Below, piece by piece: positions 23,960 through 34,728 of a stretch of 64,000 nt of DNA. Under the pieces are notes generated by a model, which saw nothing but the letters and a program-made list of their open reading frames with translations, ran no database searches and had not been told where the DNA came from. The stretch covers positions 61,628,001 through 61,692,000 of the forward strand of contig CM114272.1 in assembly GCA_050084515.1 (NCBI GenBank). The letters are read 5' to 3'. The stretch's first letter is position 1; each line of letters starts with the position of its first letter. This DNA comes from Blasia pusilla (taxonomy: Eukaryota; Marchantiophyta; Marchantiopsida; Blasiales). The translations under genes and the position numbers were made by a program.

Positions 23960-25190
23960 TGACCTAGTCTCCGCAATGATCACACTGAGTTGGGGCCGAT
24001 CGAGGCCCATCCTCCAAAGTCCGTCTCCCATCCTCTTGGGGACAAAACTTCCTAACATGATCACCTCCACATGTCCAACATGATCGCCCTTGCTGGGGCA
24101 GCAAATGAAGGCAATGGTCTCTGCACAAATGTCCCTCTAGGACTTGACTCGAGGTCGCGTGTACCCCCCGACTCCCACTACTACTACCACCACCACTACT
24201 ACGATTTGTGAGGTGGGCGGTGAACACGAAGTAGTAGTTGTATCCCTACTGAATGCGGATGTCACCACTCTCTCCTTCACCATGTTAAGCTCAATCTTCT
24301 CAGATAGAGCAAACACATGGGTCAATGTGGGTGAATCATCACTCATAAGAGTAGCATCACGTACCCTACGGCGCAAATCTCTGGCCCAAGATCCCATACC
24401 AAAACCTGGACTGCCTGATCCTCAATCACACCTGGGTAAATGAAATCAGCGTCGTGATACGCGCGTGTATGCCTCACGAAGACTCTCACCATCTTTCGCT
24501 CAAAGTCCTGAAGATTCCTCAACTTCTCCGTCTTCACTCCTTGATAGTTCTTCTTCAACCTCTTGAAGAACTCTGCAACCGGGCTAAACGATGGTGGGGC
24601 ACTAGTACCTCCACTGGTACCCCCACTCCGGCTCGTACTCGTACCACTCAACGTCGGGCTGGCTGGCATAGTAGGAGCACTACTACCAATACCACCATGG
24701 GTGATAGACACATAGCCTGGAGACCAATATTGTCTCCATGCCTCAATCTCAGCAACATGGTCCTTCCTAAACTCATGGTAATCATCCATGGGTGGTCCTT
24801 CCAATCTTTGAAACAACCCTTCCAAGCCAAGAAGGGTGTAAATAACGTGGCGTTCCGCAACATCTGCATATCACACCACGTATCAAACTCCTGCATGAAG
24901 TCCTCCAACTCAATGGTACCCACTGCACCCGAGTATCGTCGTGGGCCCTTCATGGCCCCATATCCACCGTCCTTGTCCCAAATCAATGGAGTTGCAACAC
25001 TCGATAACAACGTAGAAGACTCGGTGTTTGGAACACCCTCGTCCTCCTCTTCATCAACCGTCGGAAGTGGAAAAGGTAGCCGATACCTAAATCCACTCCG
25101 TGTGAAACCACCACTGTCCGCACCACGGTCCCCAACCAGACCACCCGACAACTCCATGATGACCAACGCCGATGCCGCACCACCACCAAA
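23960..25190 (-). pseudogene. G1 gag with zinc knuckle, decayed
   Basis: Minus-strand pieces match G2 gag: KGPRRYSGAVGTIELEDFM, FQRLEGPPMDDYHEF, EFFKRLKKNYQGVKTEKLR, then a CCHC zinc knuckle CWTCGGDHVRKFC (C-x2-C-x4-H-x4-C, plus about 24,042-24,080) and the start of a second one. Frameshifts divide it. Gag forms the particle and the knuckle binds RNA. The long plus-strand open frame at 24,454-25,485 is only its antisense shadow. Confidence 0.87.
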
Positions 25191-26128
25191 TTACCAAGTG
25201 ACGTCGATGTCGCTATACTATTCTAGCTCTACTAACTATGGGTGTTGGCAACCTAACTTGTCATCACCACAAGAAGTCTCCCACAATCTACTCGTCATCC
25301 CTCCAGCCTCACTACCGGTAGCACACATGAGTAACACTACTCTGGAAATCAGCGTCAACCCTAACAATGGGGCGCAAGCAAAAGCACGCGATGGAGGGGA
25401 TCCAAACACAGGAAATCCAACGACAACCCTCCAATCGCAAATGGAAATCAAGGTAACAAAATCCACCAAACGTGGTGCCCTCTGAATCCACAAAACCCAC
25501 CACACAATTCTAACGCAATAGCTACTCCGCCGCGGGTCGATGACGTGCTAGTCGAACGCGTAGCACCTGAAAATACCACCTGCATGGAGAGGCTACACCG
25601 TACTATGCGCTAGAGGTACATCAACCAAAAACCTGAGATGCATAAAGCGCCTAACTCATCTCGGAACAGCACCAAATAAGCTACAACAAATCAGACATCG
25701 GCATGGTTAAGAACTCGGCGATTAAAGCGTCCTCCAGCGAGAATAGCCCAAAGATGGGTGACCAGTTATGCAAAACTCAAATCCCAAATCCTGCAAAAAT
25801 TGCCTCACGCCCAAGCAAGCAAGCTTGCTTACTTGCTCCTTGCTCCTTACTCCGCCTCTCACGCCCACTCGCCCCGAGCTACCACGAGTTGCCTCGAAGC
25901 CTCAAAGCCTCAAAGCCACGATCCGCTGTCCACCATAGCCAGACCTTGAGCTAGTCCGCGAAATTTCGATCAAAAATTACTTCACAAATATGTGACCGAA
26001 ATCAAATCTGTTTCAATCAGAATTCAATTGACCACCATAGCTATCTCCCCACAAAAACTCAGCTACAACCGAGCTCCGTACTCGAGCTAAAAATCAGACA
26101 AACTTCTTTGTCCATACACCTCTAGAAC

Positions 26129-26550
26129 CAAAACCGGACGGCGCTTCCGCCAAGTTTCATGCACGCAAAAATCCATAACGCTCCACGCACTCGAAAGCAG
26201 ATAGCTTCACATGAGATCACAATACAAGTAGCAATAGGAACCTCTCACCCGATCTGGATGAACTTCACAGAGCTTCCGACTCCAAGCTCTCCACATCGAA
26301 AAACCGCCGAACACGACCAGAATCTTCAATGCTTGATAACTTCCAACTCCCTTGACGAAATCCGCGATCTCTGGTAGCGTTGGAAAGCTCTCAGCAAGGC
26401 GCTTCTTTCCCAACCAACCGCGCACCAGATTCACACCTCCAACATAGGCCACAAGCCACGAACATCCACGGCTGAGTACACAATCAGCCCTAACCAGATC
26501 CTACTGATCTACAATCGAAGCTACCATCGATCTACTCTAGTTCTTTGAGT
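26129..26550 (-). other. G1 leader with conserved GC motif
   Basis: On the minus strand the leader follows A1 at 26,550. It contains GGCGGAAGCGCCGTCC (plus about 26,134-26,150), matching GCGGAAGCGCTG in the leaders of G2 and G4. No TGG-type primer binding site lies beside A1. Confidence 0.6.
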
Positions 26551-26914
26551 GAAATCCGTGAAAGACCTCTTGTCATAAAACACGTTTACAATCACATACA
26601 ATCGAGCCAAACCCACTCCACGATGGGAGAATCTAGGTCGAAGCTTATGGAAACACCATAGCCAAGAGCTCTACTCACTACCAAGGCTAACTCCCCAACG
26701 CAAAGGCTCAACTCAAAGAACTGATCGTTCTTTGAGGGCAAGCCACCTTATATCCTCCAACCTAAGAGCGGGCCCTCTGGGAAAGTCACCCCAAGTGAGT
26801 AACCCCCAACCCTATGTATGGAACCGCATCTCTACCAAGCCACTACGGTCCTACATAAGGAATGGCCTCTACCAGCACACCATACTCTACGACATAATCC
26901 GTATGGTCATGACA
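26551..26914 (-). repeat. G1 repeat A1 (element start)
   Basis: A 364-bp direct copy of 17,436-17,800. On the minus strand it starts with TGTCATGACC at the target duplication AGGT and, unlike A2, is not followed by a B module. Confidence 0.9.
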
Positions 26915-26918
26915 AGGT

Positions 26919-28334
26919 GCAGTAGGCACGATTGAGTTGCACGATTTTATAGCAGAGTTTAGGAGTTGATGCGACTCCCAGCGGGCCAGGAACTCTAGAG
27001 AGTTCAACCCGTTTACAGCATGGAACGGTATGTTCCAGCATTTAGAGGGGGCGCCCATGGACGATTACCATGAGTTCTCTCAAAGATATGCATGTGAGAT
27101 TGAGGCGTGGAGGCTCTACTATGACCCACATTATGTGTCATGGACGGAGCCGTTCCCAGATGACGAGGAGGAGTCAGGAGAGGCTACTGCCTCTTCCACT
27201 AGTGACGTTTTAGGAGGGGTCACTTGCACGGGAGCAGTTGCACCGTCTAGTCGGGTTCGTCCCAGGTTCAACCCTGTGGTTGAGTTCTTTGCTGTGTTGA
27301 GGGCGAGCTACCAGGGGGTACGGACGGAGAAGTTGCGGAGCATCCACGACTTCGAGAGGCGCTCGGGTGAGAGTTTGCATGAGGCTTACACTCGCTTGCG
27401 CCGGTTGATCAACGTCACTCAGGGGATGACAGAGGCTCAGGCTATCCAGTCATGGTATGCGATGCTGGACTAGACCCTGCGGACACGGGTGCGGGAGGGG
27501 GTGCTTCTTATGAACACCTCCCCTACGTTGAGAGATGTTTTTAGGACAGCCGAGAACATTGAGCGCAACATGGCGGAGGAGAGCGTAGCCACCATGGGTT
27601 CTGGGCGAGAGCAGTCACGATTGTCTGCACCACCTATGCAGCAACATGGACTCCGAGATAGGTCGACTATGGCACCACGAGCTCAGGGAGGATACCGGGA
27701 GGCCGTGCCACAGAGACCTGCGCCTTCATATGCGGCTCAGCAGCAGCCGCCTACTATTACTTGTTGGTCATGTGGTGGAGCCCATCATCAGCGCGATTGC
27801 ACTCGTCAGGGTCATGGACGTGTGCCTCAGCATGGAGGAGGAGATGGTGCTGCACCAGGAGGTTATCAGTGTGAATATTTTCAGAGGTATGGTCATACAC
27901 GCGCCATGTGTTTTAGTTTACATCTTGAGTTACGTCTGGACCGAGGGCCAGAGAGGGCACCAGAGCGAGTAGCCGGTCCGGATGGGCCTAGAGATCGTGC
28001 TCTAGGTGGTCCCGTTGGGGGACGAGGAGCTGGAGTTGCCCGACAGGGTGGTGGAGCTGCTTGTGGAGGAGGTAGAGTACCACCACCTAGACGCGCCGAG
28101 GGAGATGCCGGACGTGAGGCTGGGATGGCTGCTCAGATACAACAACTACAGGAGCAGATTGCCGCTATGGCATTGAGGTTATCCGATGCCGGATCCGTGG
28201 CATCGACATCATATGGAGCAGCCAGAGATCTGGAGGATCCTGGATGGATGTGCGGGGTTGCCCACATGGAGGCCGCCGCAATTGTGACGCGTGGAGCAGC
28301 CGCAGAGTTGGATCCAGCGAGGGGAAGCCGATGA
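26919..28334 (+). pseudogene. G2 gag, remainder, with zinc knuckles
   Basis: Continues the gag frame interrupted by G1: AVGTIELHDF, FQHLEGAPMDDYHEFSQ, EFFAVLRASYQGVRTEKLRS, then zinc knuckle CWSCGGAHHQRDC (C-x2-C-x4-H-x4-C, about 27,760-27,800) and a degenerate second knuckle (CEYFQRYGHTRAMC). A Gly/Arg-rich stretch and a short coiled-coil-like segment (AAQIQQLQEQIAAMALRL) follow. A stop at about 26,961 replaces a Trp that G1 keeps, and another stop follows codon 147 of the first long frame, so the copy is dead. Confidence 0.88.
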
Positions 28335-28849
28335 AGAGACTAGGCTTCCTCAATCTTTCACGTTGTCCCGGCGATGAGGACCCCATCGATGGGTCCTCAT
28401 CAAAGTTCCCGGAGAGTTGGTAATGTTGTTGGTGTGCAAGCACGGAGGGCGATGGGAGAAGCGAAAGTGCAACGACTCCTATTGTTGATGCTCGGGGAGG
28501 GGCATGTGTCGAGCACGTTGTTGGGGTGGCCACCGTTGTGTATCGCACTCCTTTATTTTCTGCTTCCGATGTTGTGACGTTGGGGAGGTACGCCCGCCGA
28601 GCTTTTTCGGCTGGCCGCTTCACTATGTGAGCGCGAGTTGGAGTTCTGCATCACGTTCAGAGGTGATTGCAGAGGAGGTGATGGACCCGCCCTTGAGCGG
28701 ATGCTCGGGCCGCCCACGCCGATTCATGGCGGTGCGGCGCTAAGATGGCGGAGATGCCCGCTAGACCCGCGATAGAGCGTGCCATGTCTTCTCCTGGTGT
28801 TGTGTTGCTGGATAACCGAGAGAGGTCTTCATTGGTGAGTCCCGGAGGT

Positions 28850-29000
28850 AGAGCTTTTAGTCCAGCAGCGTCTTGTTGATTCAGGGCGCAACCCTTGATG
28901 TTGGGGAAAGCGTCATTCGAGAGGATTGGGCTTGCGAGCCGATGTGGACTATTGTCCATTTTGGATCTGAACATCCTGGGTGGAGCGAGTACCACCACAA
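28850..29000 (+). pseudogene. G2 aspartic protease-like remnant
   Basis: The frame reads LLIQGATLDVGESVIREDW, where G1 has LLDSVPNLDVGKA. The alignment suggests a protease loop whose catalytic Asp is lost here. Order between gag and methyltransferase supports it; similarity is short. Confidence 0.5.
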
Positions 29001-30620
29001 GTATATCACCCGACAGGAGGTTGTGGTGAGGATTCGCGGGACATCCTACGAGATGAGTCCGTAGTGCGCGCCAAGGCGATAGTGACTCGATCTTTGAGTC
29101 CTACGACGTCTTGGTTGTGGGAGCGATGTTATACCCAATGGGGTTTTCCTGGATTCTTGGGAGGAGTCGGCCCCTACAGACTAGGATGGCAGTCAGGTGA
29201 TGGGCGCCTTAGCTCATTACCCGTTCGATTCACAGGTGCAGTGATCGAGCAACGGCTAGGAGAGATGGCGACCTTAGCAGCATTTAGCAGTGCCATCACT
29301 TGGCCTAGTGATTTGATTGAGGGACATGTCCATGCAGAGGATACTCCCGTTCCTGAAATTTCTATGGAGAGGAGTGTTATGGTAGCTGCATCATTCCGTG
29401 GAGGAGAGGTGCCGCTGTGGGGCTCGACTGAGGAGCTTCAACGATTGGCAGATGCGCACGTGCAGACCGCGTGGAGCGAGGCGTTTGCATCAGAGCGTGA
29501 CGGGTCTGAGGAACCCGAGGTAGCGGGGAGTGCTACGATGACACCCTTGGATACTACACCCATTGTGTGGTGTACCCCGGAGGAGGGTATTCGAGTGTTA
29601 GATATCTTTGGAGGGATTAGCACGGGGTTAGCTGCTGTTTTGCAGGCAGGAGTGCGAGTATCGCAGTACTTGTATGTGGAGAGTGATGATGTTGCGAGGC
29701 GCGTCTCACTACAAAATGTGGCACAATTACGCCTATGTTTTCCCGACTTATTGTCTGCGTCCGCAGTACAGGGGTACCAGAGTTTCCTACCGAGGGATAT
29801 TTTGTTGTTGGGGGTGCAGGACTTAGAGCGGGTAGGGACCATTGATTTGGTCATTGCCGGTTGGCCATGTCAGGGCCAATCGAGTCTTTGGACGAGGCAA
29901 AGCGGTTTGGTGACACTCGGTCCAGGTTGTTTTGGGAGATGTTGAGGGTCTTACGGCGATTTGCAGAGCACCAATCTCGTTCTCCGGCCTACATTCGGAG
30001 AATGTGCCGATCTTAGAGACTCAGGTCGCAGTCGTGACAAGTGCTCATCAGTCCGTGCCTGGATCGGCCCAAAGCGGTGTTCTTGGATACGACGGCGAGT
30101 GTAGGTTCTAGAGCCCATCGCCCGCGTCTATGGTGGACCAACTTGGTGCCCCATGCGGTGTTATGGAGGGCGTATGCGAGAGTGGATCGCCCCTCCCCTT
30201 TGTTAGTGGATTCCATTCTAGATCCAGGTCGTCGATCACAGGCAGTGAGGCACGATGATCGACCACCGCCGATCGTGGTCAACAGGGTAGGCAGGCGGGC
30301 GCCTTTGCCCACGTTTGTGAGTTTTCCGTTTCCTATGCATACAAGGAGGCCGGTCCTGGCTTGGTTTGGGATGACCAGGTTCAGCGGTTGGTGGAGCCCA
30401 ACGCCGACGAGAGAGAGCGAGCGATGGGATTTCCCACAGGAGTGACGGCAGTACCATCAGTGTCAAAGGCATCACGACGCCATGTTTTGGGTCAGGCGAT
30501 GGACCTGAACTGCTTGACATGGATCCTCAGCTTGGGAGTGGGTGAGCGGCGTCGTATGAGATCGCGACAGATCACGCGTTGCGTTAGTGAGCCCCATGCC
30601 TACCGAGACGGTGGAGGCAG
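28980..30620 (+). pseudogene. G2 cytosine-5 DNA methyltransferase, DNMT3-like
   Basis: A C5-methyltransferase domain between protease and reverse transcriptase. The first open frame (28,980-29,945) has a recognisable AdoMet-binding motif I, IRVLDIFGGISTGLAAV (29,588-29,625), and motif IV with catalytic Cys, DLVIAGWPCQGQS (29,859-29,873). After frameshifts come motif VI (ENVPIL, about 30,000), motif VIII RAHRPRLWWTNL (30,109-30,140), motif IX VEPNADERERAMGFP (about 30,390-30,435) and motif X-like HVLGQAMDLN (30,481-30,510). Motif VIII and the order resemble DNMT3 (AHRARYFWGNL). The 170 residues before motif I match nothing I know. Family function: transfer of methyl to cytosine C5. At least two frameshifts inactivate this copy. 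Confidence 0.88.
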
Positions 30621-31063
30621 TGGCTAGGGGCGAGACCCAAAGAGATCTACGCACCAGGGGAGATCGGGAGAGACACCCTTGGACTTCTAGGGATGTTTTG
30701 AAGGTACGCAAGGAGATGATAGTCACAAAGATCGAGCGTGGTTTGGGCATTGCACGTGGAGGAGATCGAGTTTGCGATTGGTCGCACGAGAGGCCGAGTG
30801 TTGTTGTTGAGACGGGGTTGCACCATAGCAACCACCGATACCCGCTACGAGAGTCCTACCGTAGTCACGATGGAGACTTGGGAGCCGATATGGGCCCTAA
30901 GTTTGAGGAGGAGAGCGGCGCGAATACATCGATTCCTCAAGAGTTATAGGAGCCGCTGCTGCGTTTAGCATGGAGGATTTGGGTACGCTGAAGGGACCGG
31001 GGATCCGCATTGAGTTGTCGAGTGATATGCCGATCTTAAAGCGACCTAGAGGTACAAAGTGAT

Positions 31064-32438
31064 ATGGAGAGGGCTCGATTGAGTAGGAGCCAGGACTTGG
31101 TCGGAGCAGGACTAGTGGAGATGTCGCATGGGGAGTATGCATCTGCCACTGTCATGCCCACCAAGAAGGATGAACATGGCAATCGGACGGATAGGCGGAT
31201 GTGTGGGGATTACCGACTTATCAATCTGCAGACGAAGTCCAATAGGTATGCCATGCCCACCCCTCGAGGAGATCTTTGATGTGATTGGTCACGCAAAGGT
31301 CTTGATTCATTGATTTATGAGCGGATACCATCAGCTGCCTATCAGATTGGAGGACAGGCAGAAGATGGCATTTTGGGGCATCGATCCTCACGGGAAGGAT
31401 TGTTTGTACCAGTGGCGGTTCTTACCATTTGGGTTAAAGAACGCCCCGGCTGAGTTTCAGAGGGTCATGGATAGGATCTTGGCTGGTCTGGATTTTGCTA
31501 GGTGTTATATTGATGACATCATAGTCTTTAGCGCCACGGTTGAGGAGCATGAGCAACATCTAGAGGAGGTGTTTCGACGATTGCAGTTACATGTGCTGAA
31601 GCTACATCCAGGCAAGTGCAAGTTCTTCTACGACCAGATTGAGTACTTGGGTCATACGATATACCAGGGGCCTTGGTGTTCAACAGCGAAGGTAGAGGCT
31701 ATCTCACGCATTCCACGCCCTACAGATGTGAGCCGTGTTCGCGCATTCATGGGATTGGCGAACTTCTATCGGCGATACGTCAAGGGATTCAGTTCGATTG
31801 CGAAGCCGCTGACCTTGCTGACCAAGGTGGATCACGAGTGGCACTGGGGGGATGAGCAGGAGCGAGCATTTCAGTTGCTCAAGGACAAGTTGACGTCCGC
31901 ACCCATCTTGAGGAGACCGATCAGGGGGCGTCCTTTCCAGTTGCACACAGATTGGAGCATGTTGGGGCTTGGAGCGGTGCTCACCCAACATGATGATGAG
32001 GGTAGAGAGTTTGTGGTGGCTTACGCTAGCCGCTCGAACAACGCTGCAGAGGCGAAGTACAGCTCGTATGAGGGTGAGTGCTTGGCTGCGGTGTGGGCTG
32101 TCGCGCATTTCAGGTGTTACTTATTCGGCAACCCCTTTACCATCATCACTGATCATCAACCACTGAAGTGGTTGATGGAGTCCGACAAGCTTACAGGGAA
32201 GCTTGCGAGATGGGCTCTGTTGTTGCAGGAGTATGATTTTCAGGTGGTACATAGACCTGGAACGCTCAACCAGGATGCAGATGGGTTGAGTCGTAACCCA
32301 TGCCCGAGTCAGCGAGATGCGACTGGAGCTCGATGGCATGGAGAGAGTGATGAGGAGTCGGTGCCAGGATGGCACGCGTCAGCCTATTTAGGCATGTTGG
32401 CTATGGAGGCGAGTATGGAGACGATGGCGCAGGTCTAG
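31064..32438 (+). pseudogene. G2 reverse transcriptase and RNase H
   Basis: Ty3-type reverse transcriptase. The N-terminal part (31,064-31,280: MPTKKDEHGNRTDRRMCGDY) is separated by a frameshift from a 373-codon frame at 31,317-32,438. That frame has SGYHQLPI, FLPFGLKNAPAEFQRVMD, the catalytic CYIDDIIVFS, GLANFYRRYVKGFS, and RNase H (LHTDWSMLGLGAVLTQHD, YASRSNNAAEAKYSSYEGE, ITDHQPLKWL, NQDADGLSR). The main block is well preserved and gives the secure Ty3/gypsy assignment. Confidence 0.95.
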
Positions 32439-32689
32439 TGGAGAGTCTTTGGATCCCGAGGCGGTGAGGACACGACAAGTGGCGAGATATTCATGATGAT
32501 GGAGTAGTCTTAGATTACCTTAAATCTTGGCAGCCTTGCGAGCACCATGGATGCTAGAGAGCGGGATCGGATCCTGTGGCCTGGCGGTTCCGTTGGGAGG
32601 GGACACATGTTTTGAGGGTTTGGGAGGATGGCGAGTGCACGCGTAGTGCCGCATCCTTTGCAGAGAGCACGACTAGTGCAAAGACGCCC

Positions 32690-33760
32690 ACGCCACAGGA
32701 GTTGGGTCACTTTGGGGTGAAGCGGACGTATAGCTTGCTCCAAATTCAGTATTGGTGGCGAGGCATGTAGGCGGCGTTCGGCGAGTTTGTTGCAGGTGCA
32801 TGATGTGTGATCGGGTCGAGCATCGTTCAATGCTCGACTCCAGATTGCATCCATTACCGATCATGGGCTTAGGGTATAGATGGAGTTTGGATTTTGCAGG
32901 ACCTTTGCCCTTGACGGAGCGTCACAATCGTTATGTGTTGGTGATGGTGAGCACTTCGAAAGTGGATCGAGTTGGTTGCATTTCCGACAAAGCAAGTGAG
33001 GAGTAGCTTATGCCTTCCTTGACAGAGAGTCTTTGAGTCATTATGGCGCACCAGGTGAGGTGTTGATGACCAGGGTACCGAAGTTTCGCGGTGAGTTCCA
33101 CCGTGTGATCGGCCGATCGACCACCGCCACGACTTAGCGAGATCATCCCGAGGCGGATGGATTAGCGGAGAGAGTTGTGCAGACGGTGAAGAGGGGTTTA
33201 CGCAAGTATGGCTTGAGAGAGAGGTCACCTAGAGATTGGGACCTCAGTTGCCATGGTTGGCGATGGGATCTGATTCAGAGCGAGGCATCCTTAGCGCCTT
33301 TTTCACCGTACTTGCTACTTTATGGCGAGCCAAATTTACTGCGGCCATTCGTCGAGATGCTGGTGAGGTGCTAAACCTTGATGACCCAGATGTATGGGTG
33401 CGAGCATGTTCTCAGAGGGCTGAGTTATTTCGAGAGTGATGCCCATGGCGTTCGAGAACTTGGCGATTGCACAGCATCGGGATACGTTGAGGTATGCGAC
33501 TATTCGAGGTGGTGGTTATCGACCAACTATCCGGAGGTTTCATAAGGGAGATTATGTCTATTTGCAGCAGACGGCACCGACGACGTTGGATGTGACTGCA
33601 AGGCGCACTATCCTGAGAGTGCGTGACATTTTGCCATCGGGTGTTCTCTTGCTGGAGGGACGCGATGGTATGGTATGGAAGGACCATGTGCGTAATTGTG
33701 CGCCATGTCACCTTCCTAACATTGATGGTACAATAGATCCGAGCTTAGTAGTAGTTCTGC
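32690..33760 (+). pseudogene. G2 integrase (DDE), frameshifted
   Basis: Zinc-binding domain with HFGVKRTYSLLQIQYWW and CRCMMCDR, then the catalytic core: RWSLDFAGPLP (first Asp), a second-Asp region near 33,070 now out of frame, and ADGLAERVVQTVKRGL containing the catalytic Glu region (about 33,155-33,200). The C-terminal domain (33,436-33,750) has FHKGDYVYLQQTAPTTLDV, GVLLLEGRDGMVWKDHV and CAPCHLPNIDG. Several frameshifts break it. This is a DDE integrase, not a tyrosine recombinase. Confidence 0.9.
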
Positions 33761-33907
33761 AGCTTGCGTTGTATGTTGTGTGGTTCGCCGTGGTGCGCCA
33801 CGATGCTAGTCTGTGATGGGTGTTCGAGAGGATGGCATATGGCATGTTTGACGCCACCTCTCACTAGGGTTCCTCAGGGACGATGGATGTGTGCCAGATG
33901 TACATAG
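33761..33907 (+). pseudogene. G2 PHD finger after integrase
   Basis: A complete PHD finger in one frame: [11 protein letters not shown], then [19 protein letters not shown], then GRWMCARCT and a stop. Spacing is C-x2-C-x10-C-x2-C-x4-H-x2-C-x14-C-x2-C, the Cys4-His-Cys3 pattern. It is one base out of frame with the integrase tail in this copy, but G1 has the same finger at the same place. PHD fingers usually read histone H3 tails; here it could guide target choice as chromodomains do in chromoviruses (inference). Confidence 0.9.
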
Positions 33908-34087
33908 AGAAGATAGTTCTACATTCCGACTTGTGTCTATGACATGGATGACAAGGAGGCGACTAACGATGGGGCCACATGAGCACCCGGTCTTCTTGCT
34001 CTTAGCGTCCGAGAGATGTATGTCATGGTAGGTAGGGATAGATGGCTATCTGGAGTTAGAGGGACCTAACCACCAGCTAGGGGGGCG
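33908..34087 (+). other. G2 3' untranslated segment and polypurine tract
   Basis: Non-coding up to the tract TAGGGGGGCGA at 34,077-34,087. The stretch GGACCTAACC followed by the tract is shared with G1 just before its B1. Confidence 0.75.
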
Positions 34088-34215
34088 ATTGGAGATATTT
34101 TGGTTCTTCTTGTCTCGTTGTTTGGATGCCATGAGTTAGCATGGGATCATGCGTGTTTGTGTGTGTGTTCGGTGACAGCGATGTATGTTGTGTAGCGATG
34201 TGTATGCACACGACA
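34088..34215 (+). repeat. G2 repeat B1
   Basis: A 128-bp module starting ATTGGAGATATTTTGG and ending CACACGACA. It recurs at 34,728-34,855 with about four mismatches. It follows the polypurine tract and is joined to A2 by two bases (AT, 34,216-34,217), giving the palindromic GACAATTGTC. Confidence 0.92.
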
Positions 34216-34217
34216 AT

Positions 34218-34728
34218 TGTCACGTCTTTTAGGATAGATCAGTGGGATCTAATAGAGCACCTTCATGAGTAGTGGAGGACACGCCCAGTAGGTCTAGGGT
34301 GACCTGCTGAGGCCCTTGGAAACCTGAGATAGCGAGGTTTCTTCTGCGTTCGGCTCATTTGGAGCCATATTGAGGAACTTACTATTTTAGGTAAGTACCA
34401 TTTTGAGTATATGATCGACTTAATAGTTTTGGTAAGTGGCCCTTGACCTCCTACATCAGGTCAAGAGCCAAGGAGGTGACTTGGGAGAATAGGTTACCAT
34501 GGAGAGAGCTTGGGAGAGGAGAGGGGTATACCTCAAGGAGAGAGAGCTTGAGAGCTCATTCTCTCTTTGTTGAACCTCTTGGCATGGGGCGGAGCTATGG
34601 TACCTTGCCTTGTGAGTGTAACCCAAGCCTCTCATTAGGAGAGTGGGTTTGGTTTGACATGAGAGAGAGTGCACACCTTTGAGAGCTATGGTGTGAGATG
34701 GTGTAGAGAGAGATTGGATCTTACTTTA
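34218..34728 (+). repeat. G2 repeat A2
   Basis: About 511 bp, a direct copy of A1 at 14,956-15,469, starting TGTCACGTC. Its end is directly fused to B2. Confidence 0.92.

Larger units (their letters stand above)
17329..26914 (-). mobile_element. G1: related retrotransposon nested in G2 gag
   Basis: A 9,586-bp element in reverse orientation. Reading minus it begins TGTCATGACC (26,914) and ends GCACGACA (17,329), flanked by AGGT at 17,325-17,328 and 26,915-26,918. Minus-strand order: A1 (26,914-26,551), leader, gag, zinc knuckle, protease, methyltransferase, reverse transcriptase/RNase H, integrase, PHD finger, polypurine tract, B1 (17,909-17,804), ATT spacer, A2 (17,800-17,436), B2 (17,435-17,329). 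It has the gene order and terminal plan of G2 but belongs to a different family: A modules are essentially unrelated, and B modules match mainly at their outer ends. All frames are broken. Confidence 0.9.

Noticed and set aside
24454-25485. 343-codon plus-strand open frame
   Set aside because: It is antisense to G1 gag and zinc-knuckle sequence, with no domain of its own.
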